NCBI GenBank assembly: GCA_034401135.1
Contig: JAWZSP010000009.1
Span: forward strand, 558,001 to 622,000
Source of the DNA: Volutella citrinella
Taxonomy: Eukaryota; Ascomycota; Sordariomycetes; Hypocreales; Nectriaceae
Direction: 5' to 3'
Length of the DNA: 64,000 bases
The first letter of the stretch is position 1, and every line of letters begins with the position of its first letter. A model generated the notes under the pieces. The model was not told the DNA's origin and did no database searches. It saw only the letters and a program-made list of their open reading frames with translations. This document shows, one piece after another, positions 23,901 through 34,920 of this stretch. Made by a program: the position numbers and the translations under genes.

Positions 23901-25064
23901 ATGCGCTTCTTCAACCGTCGCGCCGATGCTGCTCCGCAGGCGAACGTAGCCCCAAAATCTCGACATCATGGCCGTCATCGTCATGAGCCGTACAGCATGG
24001 CAAGGCGACCAGCGTTTGGCCAGTGGCTCAAGCACACACGGCTTGACATCCTCACCATGGTAGCCATGGGAGCTATCGGCCTCGGAGTAAACGCTGCCCT
24101 ATCCTTAATCCTATCGCGACATTTCATTTGCTAACATTGACCATCCTAGGTATACATGGCAGACCCTGCACCCTCGCGGTCCTTCCCCGTCACCTTCTCC
24201 GACGGCGAGATTGTCTGGCCCGAGTTTGGATACCCTCTGCGCAAAGAAATCATCCCCATCTGGGCCGCCGCCATGCTCGCCGCCCTGGTGCCCATCTTTG
24301 TCATCCTCGTCGCCCAGATCCGCGTCCGCAGCTTCTGGGACGTTAACAACGGCGTCATCGGCCTGCTGTACTCGCTCATCACCGCCGCCGTGTTCCAGGT
24401 CTTTGTCAAGTGGCTGATTGGCGGACTGCGCCCGCACTTCCTCGACGTCTGCAAGCCCGACATCAGCCGTGCAGCAGGCTTGGGCGGCTACAACGCCAAG
24501 GGCTTCCTCAACCTCTACTATACTAAGGATATCTGCACCGGCGACCCCAAAGAGATCAACGACAGCCTCGAGTCCATGCCCAGCGGACACACCACGGCTG
24601 CTTTTGCCGGTTTCATCTATCTCTACCTCTACCTCAATGCAAAGCTCAAGATCTTTGCCAACTATCACCCAGCCATGTGGAAGCTCATTGCGGTGTACGC
24701 GCCGGTCCTAGGTGCAGTTCTGATTGGAGGAGCCCTCACTATCGACGAATACCACAACTGGTATGATGTTGTAGCTGGAGCCGTCATTGGCACCGTCTTT
24801 GCCTTTTCCTCTTATAGGATGGTGTATGCTGCCATCTGGGACTGGAGGTATAACCACATTCCCCTGAACAGAGGAGCCCCATTCTCCCACCACGGCCGAG
24901 GTAGTTTGGAACTTGAGGATGCGGTTTTCACGAGGAAAGCAGGTTGGGGAACTGGAAATATTACGGCCGAGAAACACCATGGCGGCAATGAGTTTCGCCA
25001 TGACGACAATGGCAACATTCCCCGCAGGCCGGTTGGTGGAAGACACCCAGACCAAATGGTGTAA
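23901..25064 (+). CDS. PAP2-type phosphatidic acid/lipid phosphate phosphatase
   Basis: Exons are 23901-24086 and 24150-25064, giving 366 aa; splicing joins 'GAIGLG' to 'VYMADPAPSRSFPV', a typical fungal PAP2 N-terminus. Six membrane segments are expected. Motif 1 K-x6-RP is present ('KWLIGGLRP'), motif 2 is 'PSGHTTAAF', and motif 3 keeps the catalytic His and Asp in 'EYHNWYD'. The Ser-Arg pair that normally opens motif 3 reads Ala-Leu. Known members dephosphorylate phosphatidate or diacylglycerol pyrophosphate at ER or vacuole membranes. The family call is firm; activity is less certain because of the missing Arg. The C-terminal tail is polar and Gly/His-rich. Confidence 0.9.
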
Positions 25065-25434
25065 TTAGCTCAACATAGCACCCAGCAACGCCAAACCACA
25101 CAATTAGTCTACATAAAATACAAAAATGTCTTTCTTCAGAGCCAATGTTACTGCCTCTTTCCAGAGAAGCGTTGCAGCTTTGCTACGAGGTGCAAGATTA
25201 TGTAGGGTAGCGTCTGACAACACCTGACCCAATCATTCGCCATCTATCCTGGTCAGATCCCAGTAGCTGCTTACGTTAGGATGCCAGGATATGCCTTGTG
25301 ATTTGCTGCTTGGGCAGTAATTGCGGGCAGAATCCAACTTTGCACGCGTCGCAGTCAGGCTGTCAACTGCCAGCCCAACTACAAGTGGCCGCCTCCGCTT
25401 CTCTTACTGCCTTGACCTCATCCAAGTCGCAACT
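25065..25434. other. Intergenic, no gene seen
   Basis: A 370-bp spacer between the PAP2 stop and the modin start. Confidence 0.4.
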
Positions 25435-27385
25435 ATGAGCGACAGCGGTAAGAGCGATGTGGAAACTCAAACAGCCATTGCCAGTATGGCCATCGCCATT
25501 GTGGCACTAGCCATCTCCCTCGTCGCCCTGGCCGGCACGTTGGGCCAGCTATTTCAGCAATACCTCGCCACGGCCGTCGGCTACTCCAACTGCGGAGAGC
25601 GCGTCATGGGCCCGTGGGCCAAGTACACCAAGCTCAGGTTCCGGCCATGGGAGCTGCGGTTCGAGGTCCTTTTCGAAGCCCCCGTCTTCTTCGTCTGCCC
25701 ACCGACCAACACGCGAGGCCCCGTGAGTAACGCACCAGTCCAGTACATCAACGGACAGGACCCGCTGGGCTTGTATCAGGGCACCGCAGAGCACCGCGGG
25801 CGAAAGCTGCAGGCGCAGTACGACAATGCTGCGTCTGCCTCGTGGCTCCTGCTTATTTCTCTCGTGTCGAGGATGGAGAAAGTCAGCCGAGAATGGAACG
25901 AGAAGCAGATCTATGAGCAGATGCGTGAGGCAGGCCCGGGATTGTACGATGGCGGTACGTTCCCTGTGGAGCTCTCGTCGTACGTCGTGGCGTTTCAGAG
26001 ACGTTCCTACACGCTCGATCTGATGCCGGACGGCGTCAAGAAACCATTTGCCGTTGGCGTTATGGGTCATTTGATTGAGATGGCCGCTCTTCTGGGGGCG
26101 CACTGGAAACACTTCAGCCGTCGCGATGACAGGTATGTTGCAGATGGCAACGGCATCCTCATCACAGGGACGAACGTCCCTCATTTGGGGCTCATGTTTA
26201 CGTTTGCAACTCACACGACGTCCAAGTTTGAAGCCAGCCGCGTCATTCCATCCCACCACATAAAGTCCTACTGCTTTGGGCTTGTGCCCACCATTTTTGT
26301 CACCGATGATGAGGTGCTATGGAGGAGCAGGCTCTATGAGTACCCGAGTAGCCTCAAACTTGGCACGGCAGATGATATTGTGCAAACCCTCGCCAGGCTT
26401 GGCTGCAGTCCAGAGTCCCTGGGTTGTTTTACTACCGAAAGCCGACGCAATACCACCCACCTCTTCCCAGGTATGGGCCTCCCCAGGCATCTAGTTCCTT
26501 GCAAATGTCTTACTGTATGCAGTCATATTTGAGATCATTGGCATGGCTGCGAGCGTCGTCCATATCAAGCACCTATGCTTCCGAGTGCTCCCCAACCCAA
26601 CACCCTACCACTGGGATTGCTCGCAGATTTCGTTTGACCGTTTGCTGGTATCATTTTTAGATCATCTAGAACTGTCTGATGATCTGAATCGGGAAGATGA
26701 CACAGTGGTCAGAATCTTTAGTCTTGGCCATATTCTTCTCGAACTGTTCGTGAGGACAAAGGTGGTCGACCAGGGCCAGGCCCGCGGGCCACAGTCAGAC
26801 GACACGCCCACTATGAGCCCCCAGCTCATGGATAAGCTTCAGGAAGCCCTTGACTGGAGTACCTCTGTACTCAAGTCTGACTTCCCCCGAGATATCCTGC
26901 TAGATGTACTCAGGGCTCACCTTGACGCGACACTAAGCGTCATTAATCAAGACCAGGAGCAGGAAGGTGACATACCCATCGTTTCACACATCGTGCCATC
27001 CGGTCCCTACCATCGCAGAACAAGAACAATGCCAGAAGGTTGGCGGGAGAACGAATTGGCACAATACTACGTCAATACCATTCTCCAGCGTGTTGCGTCA
27101 CGACTCGACCATGCGCCGCGGAAACGTGTGCGCACATTTGAACCTGAAGGGACCGCAGACCCGTGGCAAGGAGACCCGTGGCAAGGAGAGCAACATACTG
27201 GGAGGGTGAGTGACGAGCATTCGGCTGCCAAGGCCTCGGCTGCTAAGGCGTGGGCTGCCAAGGCGTGGGCTTTGCTCATGTTTCGAATGGTGTGTTGGCT
27301 CTGGCTGCACGATTTCCACCCGGACGACGCCCAGCTACCAAAGGGCGACTTTTTCAACAGCCGACTACCCGTCTATATAAGTTAG
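25435..27385 (+). CDS. Modin-family protein
   Basis: Exons are 25435-26470 and 26523-27385, giving about 632 aa. A single N-terminal membrane segment (about residues 15-37) is followed by 'LFQQYLATAVGYSNCGERVMGPWAKYTKLRFRPW' in shorter conserved blocks, which I recognise as the start of the fungal modin family. The molecular function of modins is not established; the name comes from Podospora work. Near the C-terminus, two tandem 15-bp duplications encode repeated DPWQG and three Ala-Lys-rich units, so the tail has grown by in-frame repeat expansion. It converges on the next gene with only about 106 bp between stop codons. Confidence 0.8.
27158..27187 (+). repeat. Two exact 15-bp tandem repeats inside modin gene
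   Basis: The unit GACCCGTGGCAAGGA occurs twice in succession, in frame, encoding DPWQG twice. Exact identity suggests a recent duplication. Confidence 0.9.
27221..27265 (+). repeat. Three 15-bp tandem repeats inside modin gene
   Basis: Three near-identical units (27221-27235, 27236-27250, 27251-27265) of consensus TSGGCTGCYAAGGCS encode three Ala-Ala-Lys-Ala-type pentads in frame. Confidence 0.88.
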
Positions 27386-27491
27386 GTGTGTTCTTGGGGG
27401 TTAATAGGCTATTTAGGCTTACAGTAACGAGCTGCTGACTGGTAATTATGGCATGCGAATCGCGAGAGATGGTAACCATTCATGATTAGTT

Positions 27492-29042
27492 CTATTTCTG
27501 AATACGTGAATGAACCAACGTGGCAGCTTCATAAGCCTGTTTGCCAGGCTTTTCATCCAGAAGCGGAATCCAGAAGAGCGACTTTAGCATATCCTCCAAC
27601 CCAGTCCAAGATTTCACACCACACTCCTCCATGTACCATCGCAACACACCCGACAACCACGAGTCTTCGGAAACTCTGAGGACCGAGACCGCACCAGTCA
27701 TCAAAAGCCATAGCATTACTATCGGAGGAACCTCCGCGGCAAGGTGCTGGCGCCAAAGATATTGCCGATAGAGGGGAGGAAATTGGTGGTGAGGCAGCGT
27801 GACGTCCTGCCACTGCAAGAAGATGTGATGCGTGAAAGCGACAAGACCCATCCGAATAGCTTCGTCAATTGAATCGGCTGAAAATGCCATGCGAAGGAGC
27901 CGGTACATCACTGCAGTCATGGTTTCGTAAACCGTCGAAGGTTGGAGCAGCGTCCCGGTCTGTGTCCCGAGATTCGCCCACATACAAAATCGCCTCATGA
28001 TAAGCCAGACCTGCGCCAGGTCTTGGTCCAGATCTTGGGATAAGTTGGAGACATCTCTGTCTGTTGCATACTGCGTACTTCCGTGGCTTGAGAGGAGAAG
28101 ATCCGGATAATCGGGCACCGGTTCAGTCGCATGGCTGTAAAACAGGGGATCTGAGTTGGCTAATAGCGCAAAACTGAGGTCACATCTAATATGGGTCAAT
28201 AAAAAAAGAGCTAAAGCGTAGGATTCTGGGTAAGATACCTCCAAATTTCTACGAGGAGCCTGGGGCTGTCTTGGAAGGCGTGCAGACCACCTCGGAGATC
28301 CGTCATCTTTCGGAGGCCTTGCATGTGGCCCCGGGCCGCTTCAAGATGCCCATCAAACTGCGATGCCATGAATAATTTCATTACTGCGATGATGGTGGCG
28401 TCCGACGTCTTGGCTGCGTCGTCGGTGCCTGCCAGTCGCTCTCGGAGTAGCCTCAGGCCCCTCTGATGATGCAGTGTCGCCACGGGGCTGCTAACGTCTT
28501 CGAGCTTGCCGCGCAGTATCCTGTCGACAAAAGTCTGTACTGCAAAGCAGTTGATGTGGAGGGCAGCAGGGTCGTGCCACGTGGGATAGAGCCACGGCTT
28601 GCCTCTGGGATGGGCTCCGATCTCGACCAAGAGGGGAAAGATGATGTGCATGGCCGCAGATGATACTTGGGATGGGTGTCGGTGAGTCTTGGCAGCGAAG
28701 AGCTCAGAAGGACATGATCGGCTAACCTTCAGCCATGCTCACGAGCATAGACGGTTCCATCTCGCCCTCAAACTCGGTAAAGTACAGGCGCGTGCCAATG
28801 CGGCCGGGCTGCAGTCTAGTGCACGCCTGGACAACCTCTTCGAGACGGAAATTGGTACGCTGGATGGCATGGCTTGAATCTATGCCCGGCATCCGCTTCT
28901 TGGCCTTGACGCGATTCTTCCCCTTCATGACGTGGCTTCTGATAAGTCTCCGAGCGGTCGGGTCGATTTGGGCCGAGTCGGACGAGTTGATAAAGGAGAT
29001 GGACACTGGCAAGCCCGGGACTGGGCTCAAGGGTTCCTCCAT
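27492..29042 (-). CDS. Fungal transcription-factor-domain protein (no Zn2Cys6 seen)
   Basis: Exons on the minus strand are 28727-29042, 28239-28665 and 27492-28185, giving about 478 aa. The N-terminus contains 'SISFINSSDSAQIDPTARRLIRSHVMKGKN' in pieces typical of a fungal group often annotated as transcription factor domain-containing or 'tachykinin family' proteins. A basic KNRVKAKKR stretch follows. The rest is the helical regulatory-domain-like region ('AARGHMQGLRKMTDLRGGL' and later hydrophobic helices). No cysteine cluster is present, so DNA binding by a Zn2Cys6 motif is not supported. It is divergent from the reductase gene with a 400-bp shared promoter and may regulate it; that is inference. 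Confidence 0.82.
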
Positions 29043-29442
29043 CTCGAATGACCGGAGCGATAGATTGTTCAGAGGAAGGGGGAACTGTGTGCCCGGTGGG
29101 AAGTTCGGGAGCCGCTGACAGGCTGTGACAGTACGGATATAAGGCTCGGCCGGAGTGGGGCAGTTTTAGCGTGCCAAGACTTCAACTGTTTTCCCTTTTA
29201 GGTATAGCAGCCAGTCCTGCAAGCCTCATTGATGCACCGCGGCGAGATGCATTCACTGGCTGTCGCGAGTAGGTCGGAAAGACCAGGAGCTGGGAAATCT
29301 ATAAAGACCATAATGGCCAATCGTTGACTTGGTTCGGCTTACTCGCAGTTCATAGTCTGCTCGAAATCGCAGCTACACCTCACCTACATCCTCCGACATC
29401 TCGACACTCCTCCAACATCCTAGCAACCGAGGCGACTGCGGC
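29043..29442. promoter_or_regulatory. Shared divergent promoter, transcription-factor-domain gene and reductase
   Basis: A 400-bp region between two divergent start codons. It contains a TATAAA toward the reductase (29300-29305). Such arrangements allow coordinated expression. Confidence 0.55.
29300..29305 (+). promoter_or_regulatory. TATA box of the short-chain reductase gene
   Basis: TATAAA about 140 bp before the reductase ATG at 29443. Confidence 0.5.
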
Positions 29443-30447
29443 ATGGCATCCAAAATCAAGTCCGTTCTCATCACTGGCTGCTCAGCCGGAGGCATTGGCG
29501 CCGCGCTGGCCCAGGTCTTCCATGAAAAGGGATACCACGTCTTTGCCACCCTGCGAAACCCAGCCAAGCTCCCCCCGGGACTGGCAAACGTCACCAATGT
29601 CACGCCTCTGGCTCTCGACGTCCTGTCTTCGGAATCCATCGCCGCTGCCGTGCAGAGCGTCAGTAAGGAAACCGGCGGCAGATTGGACATCCTGGTCAAC
29701 AACAGTGGGAGAAACTACTTCATGCCGGCCTTGGATATCCCCATCAACGAGGGACGCAGGTTGTTCGATCTGCACCTCTGGGCTCCCATGGCCATGATTC
29801 AAGCATTTGCTCCCCTCCTTATCGAATCCAGGGGCTGTGTTGTCAACCAAGCCTCTGCCGCTGCATATATCCCCTTCACATTTGGCAGTCAGTTCATCCG
29901 GCCCACCTCCCCGCTTCCTCGCGATACAGATGGCTAACCAGACACGCACAGGCATGTACAACAGCTCAAAGGCCGCCCTCGCCATGGCTAGCGAAATCTG
30001 GCGCCGCGAGCTCCAACCTCTGGGAGTCCGCACTATTACGCTCATCACTACCAGCGTCAAGACACCGGCCTTTGAGAGGATCGAGAGGCCTTCGGCTGCT
30101 GTCCCCGAGAGCTCATACTACTACATAATTCGCGACTACCTTGACCGCCTGACTGACGGACGGCTCCAGGACGGAGCCCCAAGCCCTCGAGAATACGCTC
30201 TCAAGGTCGTTGACGAAATTGAGAGAGGAAAGCAAGGGGAGATATGGGTGGGAAAAGATGCTGCCATGAACAGGTGGGCACGATGGATGCTCCCTTCGTC
30301 AGTGTTTGTGAGTTGCTCTTCCGGCCGCCGGTATTTGTTCTGTCACACTATGCTAACCAAAAACAATAGGATATGATTTTGGAAGGCGTCTTCAAAGCTT
30401 CTGCCGAGCTCGACAAAGTTGCGCAGGCGATGAAGAAGAAAGCTTGA
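29443..30447 (+). CDS. Short-chain dehydrogenase/reductase, Ayr1-like
   Basis: Exons are 29443-29887, 29952-30307 and 30370-30447, giving 292 aa. The Rossmann signature TGCSAGGIG is at 11-19, NNSG at 86-89, and the catalytic YxxxK is Tyr151-Lys155, completed after splicing of intron 1. The sequence resembles NADPH-dependent 1-acyl-dihydroxyacetone-phosphate reductases of fungi, but many relatives reduce other ketones. The third exon encodes a basic C-terminal helix ending KKKA. A CTAAC branch site is clear in both introns. The 3' end converges on the third P450 with about 93 bp between stops. Confidence 0.9.
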
Positions 30448-30540
30448 GCCTGAGTAGCTTAGGCTCCAGACTGTACTCGTGTCCTCTTTGTACTTGATCT
30501 TGAAATATAGTACTGTATAATATCTTGTGAAGCTGCTTGT

Positions 30541-32088
30541 CTATTCGCTTGACTCCTGGGGCCTTTCCTTCTTCTCAATCGTAACCCACATGTCGCGATA
30601 ATCCGCAATTCCTCCCGTGACGCTATACTTGGCCGGGTTCTTGGGGTCGCACAATTCCACATTGTAAGCTCTGAAAAACTGCAGAGGCGCCTTGTACAGC
30701 TCCATGAGAGCCACGTACTGTCCGAGGCACTGCCTGCTGCCGTTGCTAAAGGCCATGCTGTATTTCGAGTACTCGCGCGACTTCTCCTCGCTCTCCAGCC
30801 ACCGCTCGGGCTTGAAGTCGTCGACATCGGGCCCGAAGATGGTGGTGTCGCGGTGCGCCAGGTAGGGACAGGCCGTGACTTCGAAGCCCTCGGGGGCGTA
30901 CATGCCGCCTAGTTCCATGCCGCCCTTGGAGATGAGTCGGGGGAAGATGGTTGGCCCAACGGGCGAGAGGCGCAGAGTCTCGTTGACGCAGGCGACGTAG
31001 TACGGGCAGTTGTTGGCTACCTCCTCGTGGCGCGGGATGGGCCAGGTGAGCTTCTTGGCGGCCGTGGCGGCGTCGATCTCGGCCATGAGCTTCTCGTAGA
31101 CTGCCGGGTGCGTGAGCACGTATTTGACAAAGGCCTGGAAGATTGTGCCCGTTGTGCCAGCGCCAGCCAGTAAGATGATCATGATTTCCGCTTTAATGTA
31201 GTCCATCGGCAGAGGTTTGCCCTGCTCATCGCGGGCGTCCATGTACGTCTGGAGGAAGTCGACTCTGGGCTGCTTGCCGAGCTCGAGGTCCTTGATGCGC
31301 TTCGCAATGAGGGCGTCGCGGAACTGCATGATGGTGCCGACGCCCGATTTGTCCTCGGGCCCAACCACCAGGAACCGGCTAAAGGGCGTCTTCTTGAGAA
31401 ACCTGACGACGGGGTAGATCCGAGACATAACGCCAAACAACTTGACGCCGTCGTCCAACCCCTTGATCAAGTTGCCAACGTCGCGACCCGATTCGATGAA
31501 GCCAAACGGCTCGCCGAAGCCAAGCTCAGAGACGACGTCGTACGCCATGTAGATGGCCCAGTGACAAAAGTCAAATGGCTTCCTGGTGGCAGCGAAGCGC
31601 GTCTGCAGAGCATCGAGCCACCGCACCATCTGCGCGTCGACCAGCGGCTCCATCTTCTTGAGGTTGGACAGGCTGTACGGCCCGGCAGCAATCTTGCGGT
31701 ACATGGCGTGCAGCTTGTGCGGCTGCATGTTGAACATGGAGTCATACGGTCCAAAGGAGCCCGAGATGTAGTGCTCCGACTTGTCGCAGCTGCGGTGGTA
31801 GATGGCGGGGATCTTGGTCGAGTCGCCCACGAGCAGCATCACCGGCGTGATGCGCACCACGGGGCCGTACCGCTTGTATGCCGCATCGTAGGCTAGGTGC
31901 TCCGTCCCGGCCCAGTTGTGGTATGCGATCCAGCCTCGCGTTACGCTGCCCCAGAACGGGCCGGGGAACTTGGCGAGTGGGTGGAAGTAGCGGTTGTAGA
32001 TGGCGTTGCCGACGAGGTAGGCGACGAGGGATCCCACGAGGGCGAGGCAGATGGTGCCCACGCTGAGATGGGGCGTTGACAGCGCCAT
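30541..32088 (-). CDS. Cytochrome P450 monooxygenase (third), atypical I-helix
   Basis: A single uninterrupted exon of 515 aa. An N-terminal anchor (residues 8-30) leads to 'YFHPLAKFPGPFW'. ExxR is at 370-373, the PERW region at 427-430 and the heme loop FSNGSRQCLG at 447-456 with Cys454. The I-helix reads AGAGTT at 308-313, so Gly311 sits where Asp or Glu is usual. General sequence is like the pisatin demethylase/benzoate hydroxylase-like fungal P450s (CYP57-related), though I cannot assign a substrate. The missing acid could alter proton delivery to the heme-bound oxygen. It converges with the reductase and may belong with it functionally. Confidence 0.92.
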   Translation of the reverse strand: MALSTPHLSVGTICLALVGSLVAYLVGNAIYNRYFHPLAKFPGPFWGSVTRGWIAYHNWAGTEHLAYDAAYKRYGPVVRITPVMLLVGDSTKIPAIYHRSCDKSEHYISGSFGPYDSMFNMQPHKLHAMYRKIAAGPYSLSNLKKMEPLVDAQMVRWLDALQTRFAATRKPFDFCHWAIYMAYDVVSELGFGEPFGFIESGRDVGNLIKGLDDGVKLFGVMSRIYPVVRFLKKTPFSRFLVVGPEDKSGVGTIMQFRDALIAKRIKDLELGKQPRVDFLQTYMDARDEQGKPLPMDYIKAEIMIILLAGAGTTGTIFQAFVKYVLTHPAVYEKLMAEIDAATAAKKLTWPIPRHEEVANNCPYYVACVNETLRLSPVGPTIFPRLISKGGMELGGMYAPEGFEVTACPYLAHRDTTIFGPDVDDFKPERWLESEEKSREYSKYSMAFSNGSRQCLGQYVALMELYKAPLQFFRAYNVELCDPKNPAKYSVTGGIADYRDMWVTIEKKERPQESSE

Positions 32089-33360
32089 TGGGCTGTATCC
32101 TCAAGTCAATACAAAAAATAAGAAGCCAAATGTCGCGCAAAAAGACAACGAGAAGCAGCCCGGCGGTGCGCAGAGGCGGTGATGCTCAGACCAGTTGAGA
32201 TGCCTCCACAGTCCGCACCAAAGTCACATACCCACAGCCCAATGAGATGCCACGTTATTCTCGACTCCATATTTAGTGGACAGCACGCAGGATCCGGCGC
32301 CTCATCACGCCCTTTTTGGTCTGGTGTTTGGGAATCCTGGAACGCGTGGGTCAAGCCAATGCAACATGGTCGGATCTAAGCGAGTCGAGCCACCCTCTTT
32401 CACGACAAGGTGGCCAGGGGCGGCAATATGCCCGTCATTCCAAGCCAATCCATTCGCCAATTCCCCGCAGCAGGTTGCTTTCGCTGGCGTCATGCCCGCA
32501 CAAGAGGGCACAATGGCTCGCCAAGCCGAAATATGCTCGGACGAGGATAAATGCTGCATGAGAGGGCCCGCCATAGAAGAACTTTGGTGGCCAGGGGGCT
32601 GCTGTGCATATACCATCAGCCCTGTAAGGATAGAAACCCCGGGCCATTGGGTACGTTAGGGGCGGCTAAATCAGAAATGGGGCAAAAAAGGGGCCCTTTG
32701 CTCGGTTCTAGACTTTGGTCCGAGCTGCTCAATGGGTCCCAATGCTATTTCGGGCTCGTTGTCCGTCTCATGCCCCGAAAATAGGGCCCTAGGAGCAATG
32801 GACGGGCGCTTAATGACGTGGCCACCAACCATTACTCTAGCTGTGCCCTTATTCGCCAATTGATGGAAGGGCTATGACCCTGAATGTTGGGGATGCCCAG
32901 CCAGGCCTCGATCTTGCGACTGGCCGGCACAGGTTCTGTCAGCCAAAACCACAGTACTCGTGTTTCATCACAACCCTGGGCACTTACGTGCTACATATCC
33001 ACCATTCGCCGCTCAATGAGAATGGCTGAGGCGCAGGTTGCTAGTCTAGTTTGGAGGCCCGCAGTCTAGGCGTCCCCACGCCCCACCACATACTCGTAGA
33101 TGGCATCAAATGTATAGTTCGGAACTCTGAAGCCTGATAAACTCTGTCATGGCTGTCTTGATTTCAGTCATTAAGTCGCAATTCTAGAAAACAACTCTAT
33201 AGCTCCATGTCCGCTCTGCAATTTCCATGAGCGGCGAGCTTTGGGTATACTCATCAACAAACTCCATTGTCATAGCGTGCTCTTGCCAGGTACTAGGAAC
33301 CTTCAGACAGCAGCTAGCCACAATCCATAACCCCAAACGCCTTTACAACAAAATCCAGCT
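32089..33360. other. Intergenic, no gene seen
   Basis: About 1.3 kb upstream of the third P450. Short frames only. It should contain that gene's promoter. Confidence 0.45.
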
Positions 33361-34920
33361 GCTTTATTCCTTTGTGTTTCCAATCGGTTCTCCCAAGATC
33401 CAGCCCAGCAGGTTGAGGTAGTCATTCCAAGCGGGCTTGACACCATTCGCAAAAGAAACAAAGGGGCTCTTGCGTATCTCGAAACTGCTGGTCCTGAGAT
33501 CAAAAACACCTTGAAAAATTCGAGCCTTTCTTCCATTTATCGAAAGAAGGGTAACCTGCGTCAGATATTAGCAGGAGAAGCCTTTGACTGGTGACAGAAC
33601 TAATTAGCGGAAAGGTGTGATGCTCCTTGTTCTTCTCTTGCACGGTTGCGTCAAGGATATACTAGAGCATCGATGTGACCTCGCTAGTGGCAAAGACATC
33701 CTCATAGATACCAGAACCGTCGACCAGAAACACGACCTGGTGCGGAAAGGCTGTATCGCGGTCGCGGTCGGGTCGGGGCTCCTTGTTAGGCAGGTGCTGA
33801 GCCCGGGCTTCTGTCCGCCGTCGCTATCGAGCGCATGACCAGTCTTGAGGTCGATCGACCCTCTAACTGAGATGTTCAAACGTACAAGGTCATCGGGGGT
33901 GAGCCCACGCTTCCTAGGCAGGTGATCATGTCTTCATTCCAAGAACAAAAGAGTCGTCACACCGTACGTGCTGGTGGAGCTTTCAACCGGTTTGTTATTA
34001 ACCTAGCGCTTATTCTCTCCCCTGAGGAGATTCCTCTGATTTCTTCATCTGCAAAGCTACGGCCCGGACCCTGTCAACAATCCGGCCGCTATGGGAAGTC
34101 TGGGCGTTTGGGTTAGTGCAAGGTAATCCGTCAAGCCAGATGTCCGATGTCGCCATATCATTAAGGAGCACGGGGTCGCGTATGAAGAGAACCCGACGTT
34201 CCGGGACATGAGGGCTCGCACAGTGACACGACTATTGCGTTATTAAACACCATAACGTCACAATCACCGAGATCAGCGGGGAGAGGTTGGGCAAATGACC
34301 GGGCCGTAGATTGCCGGGAGAGTAGCGGAACCGCATGTTGCGGGACATAGTCTCGAGGTTCCACCACCATGGAGTTGGCAGCTTGGGAATAGCCACAGCG
34401 GGGTTGTTGTCCCATAATTGTCCTGAGAGTGGATATAAATCAATTGGCTGTGCACAGAAATGAAGGTGAATAGCGTCACCCACTCTGGCTTCATCTCTGG
34501 GGTTTCAGGGGACTCTCCGAGCTGTTGGAACCGAGGCACACGCGGCATTGTCGATCCGACTAGCCATGGTGAGTTGGTCATCCGGGTCGATACTCCACCT
34601 GCGGGGGACCCCGAACCGGTGCGCCGTCTTAATACACCAGCCAACGGCGTGCAAAAGTCCCCCGAGACGTGATGAAGCGGACCACCGCAGTCATGTTTTG
34701 GAACCCGCCGTCTTGCGGGGCGTTGTGATACTCAATATATAGGGGTAGAATGACAGCTGAGAGAATACGTAATACTTTTCTCCTGGTCCCCGAATCCTCC
34801 AACCGGGGCTGTTTGGGGTGAGGCTGGTTGACGGGGCTCATCAAGGGCCGAGGGGCCAAGCATGATATCATCTTCCGATTGTGGAATTGCCATGGCAAAT
34901 ACCAACATGCGGGCCAATCA
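33361..34920 (-). pseudogene. Probable decayed protein-coding gene, family not recognised
   Basis: Read on the minus strand, this stretch has several coding-like segments in changing frames separated by stops. One (about 34240-34480) reads 'IDLYPLSGQLWDNNPAVAIP' then 'PTPWWWNLETMSRNMRFRY'. Another (about 34025-34205) reads 'ERRVLFIRDPVLLND' then 'DIWLDGLPCTNP'. A third (about 33640-33765) reads 'PHQVVFLVDGSGIYEDVF' then a stop. A last one (about 33380-33555) contains 'FVSFANGVKPAWNDYLNLL'. They are collinear and have protein-like amino acid composition, but I could not join them by plausible introns. A heavily spliced intact gene is possible but less likely. I do not recognise the family. Confidence 0.35.
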
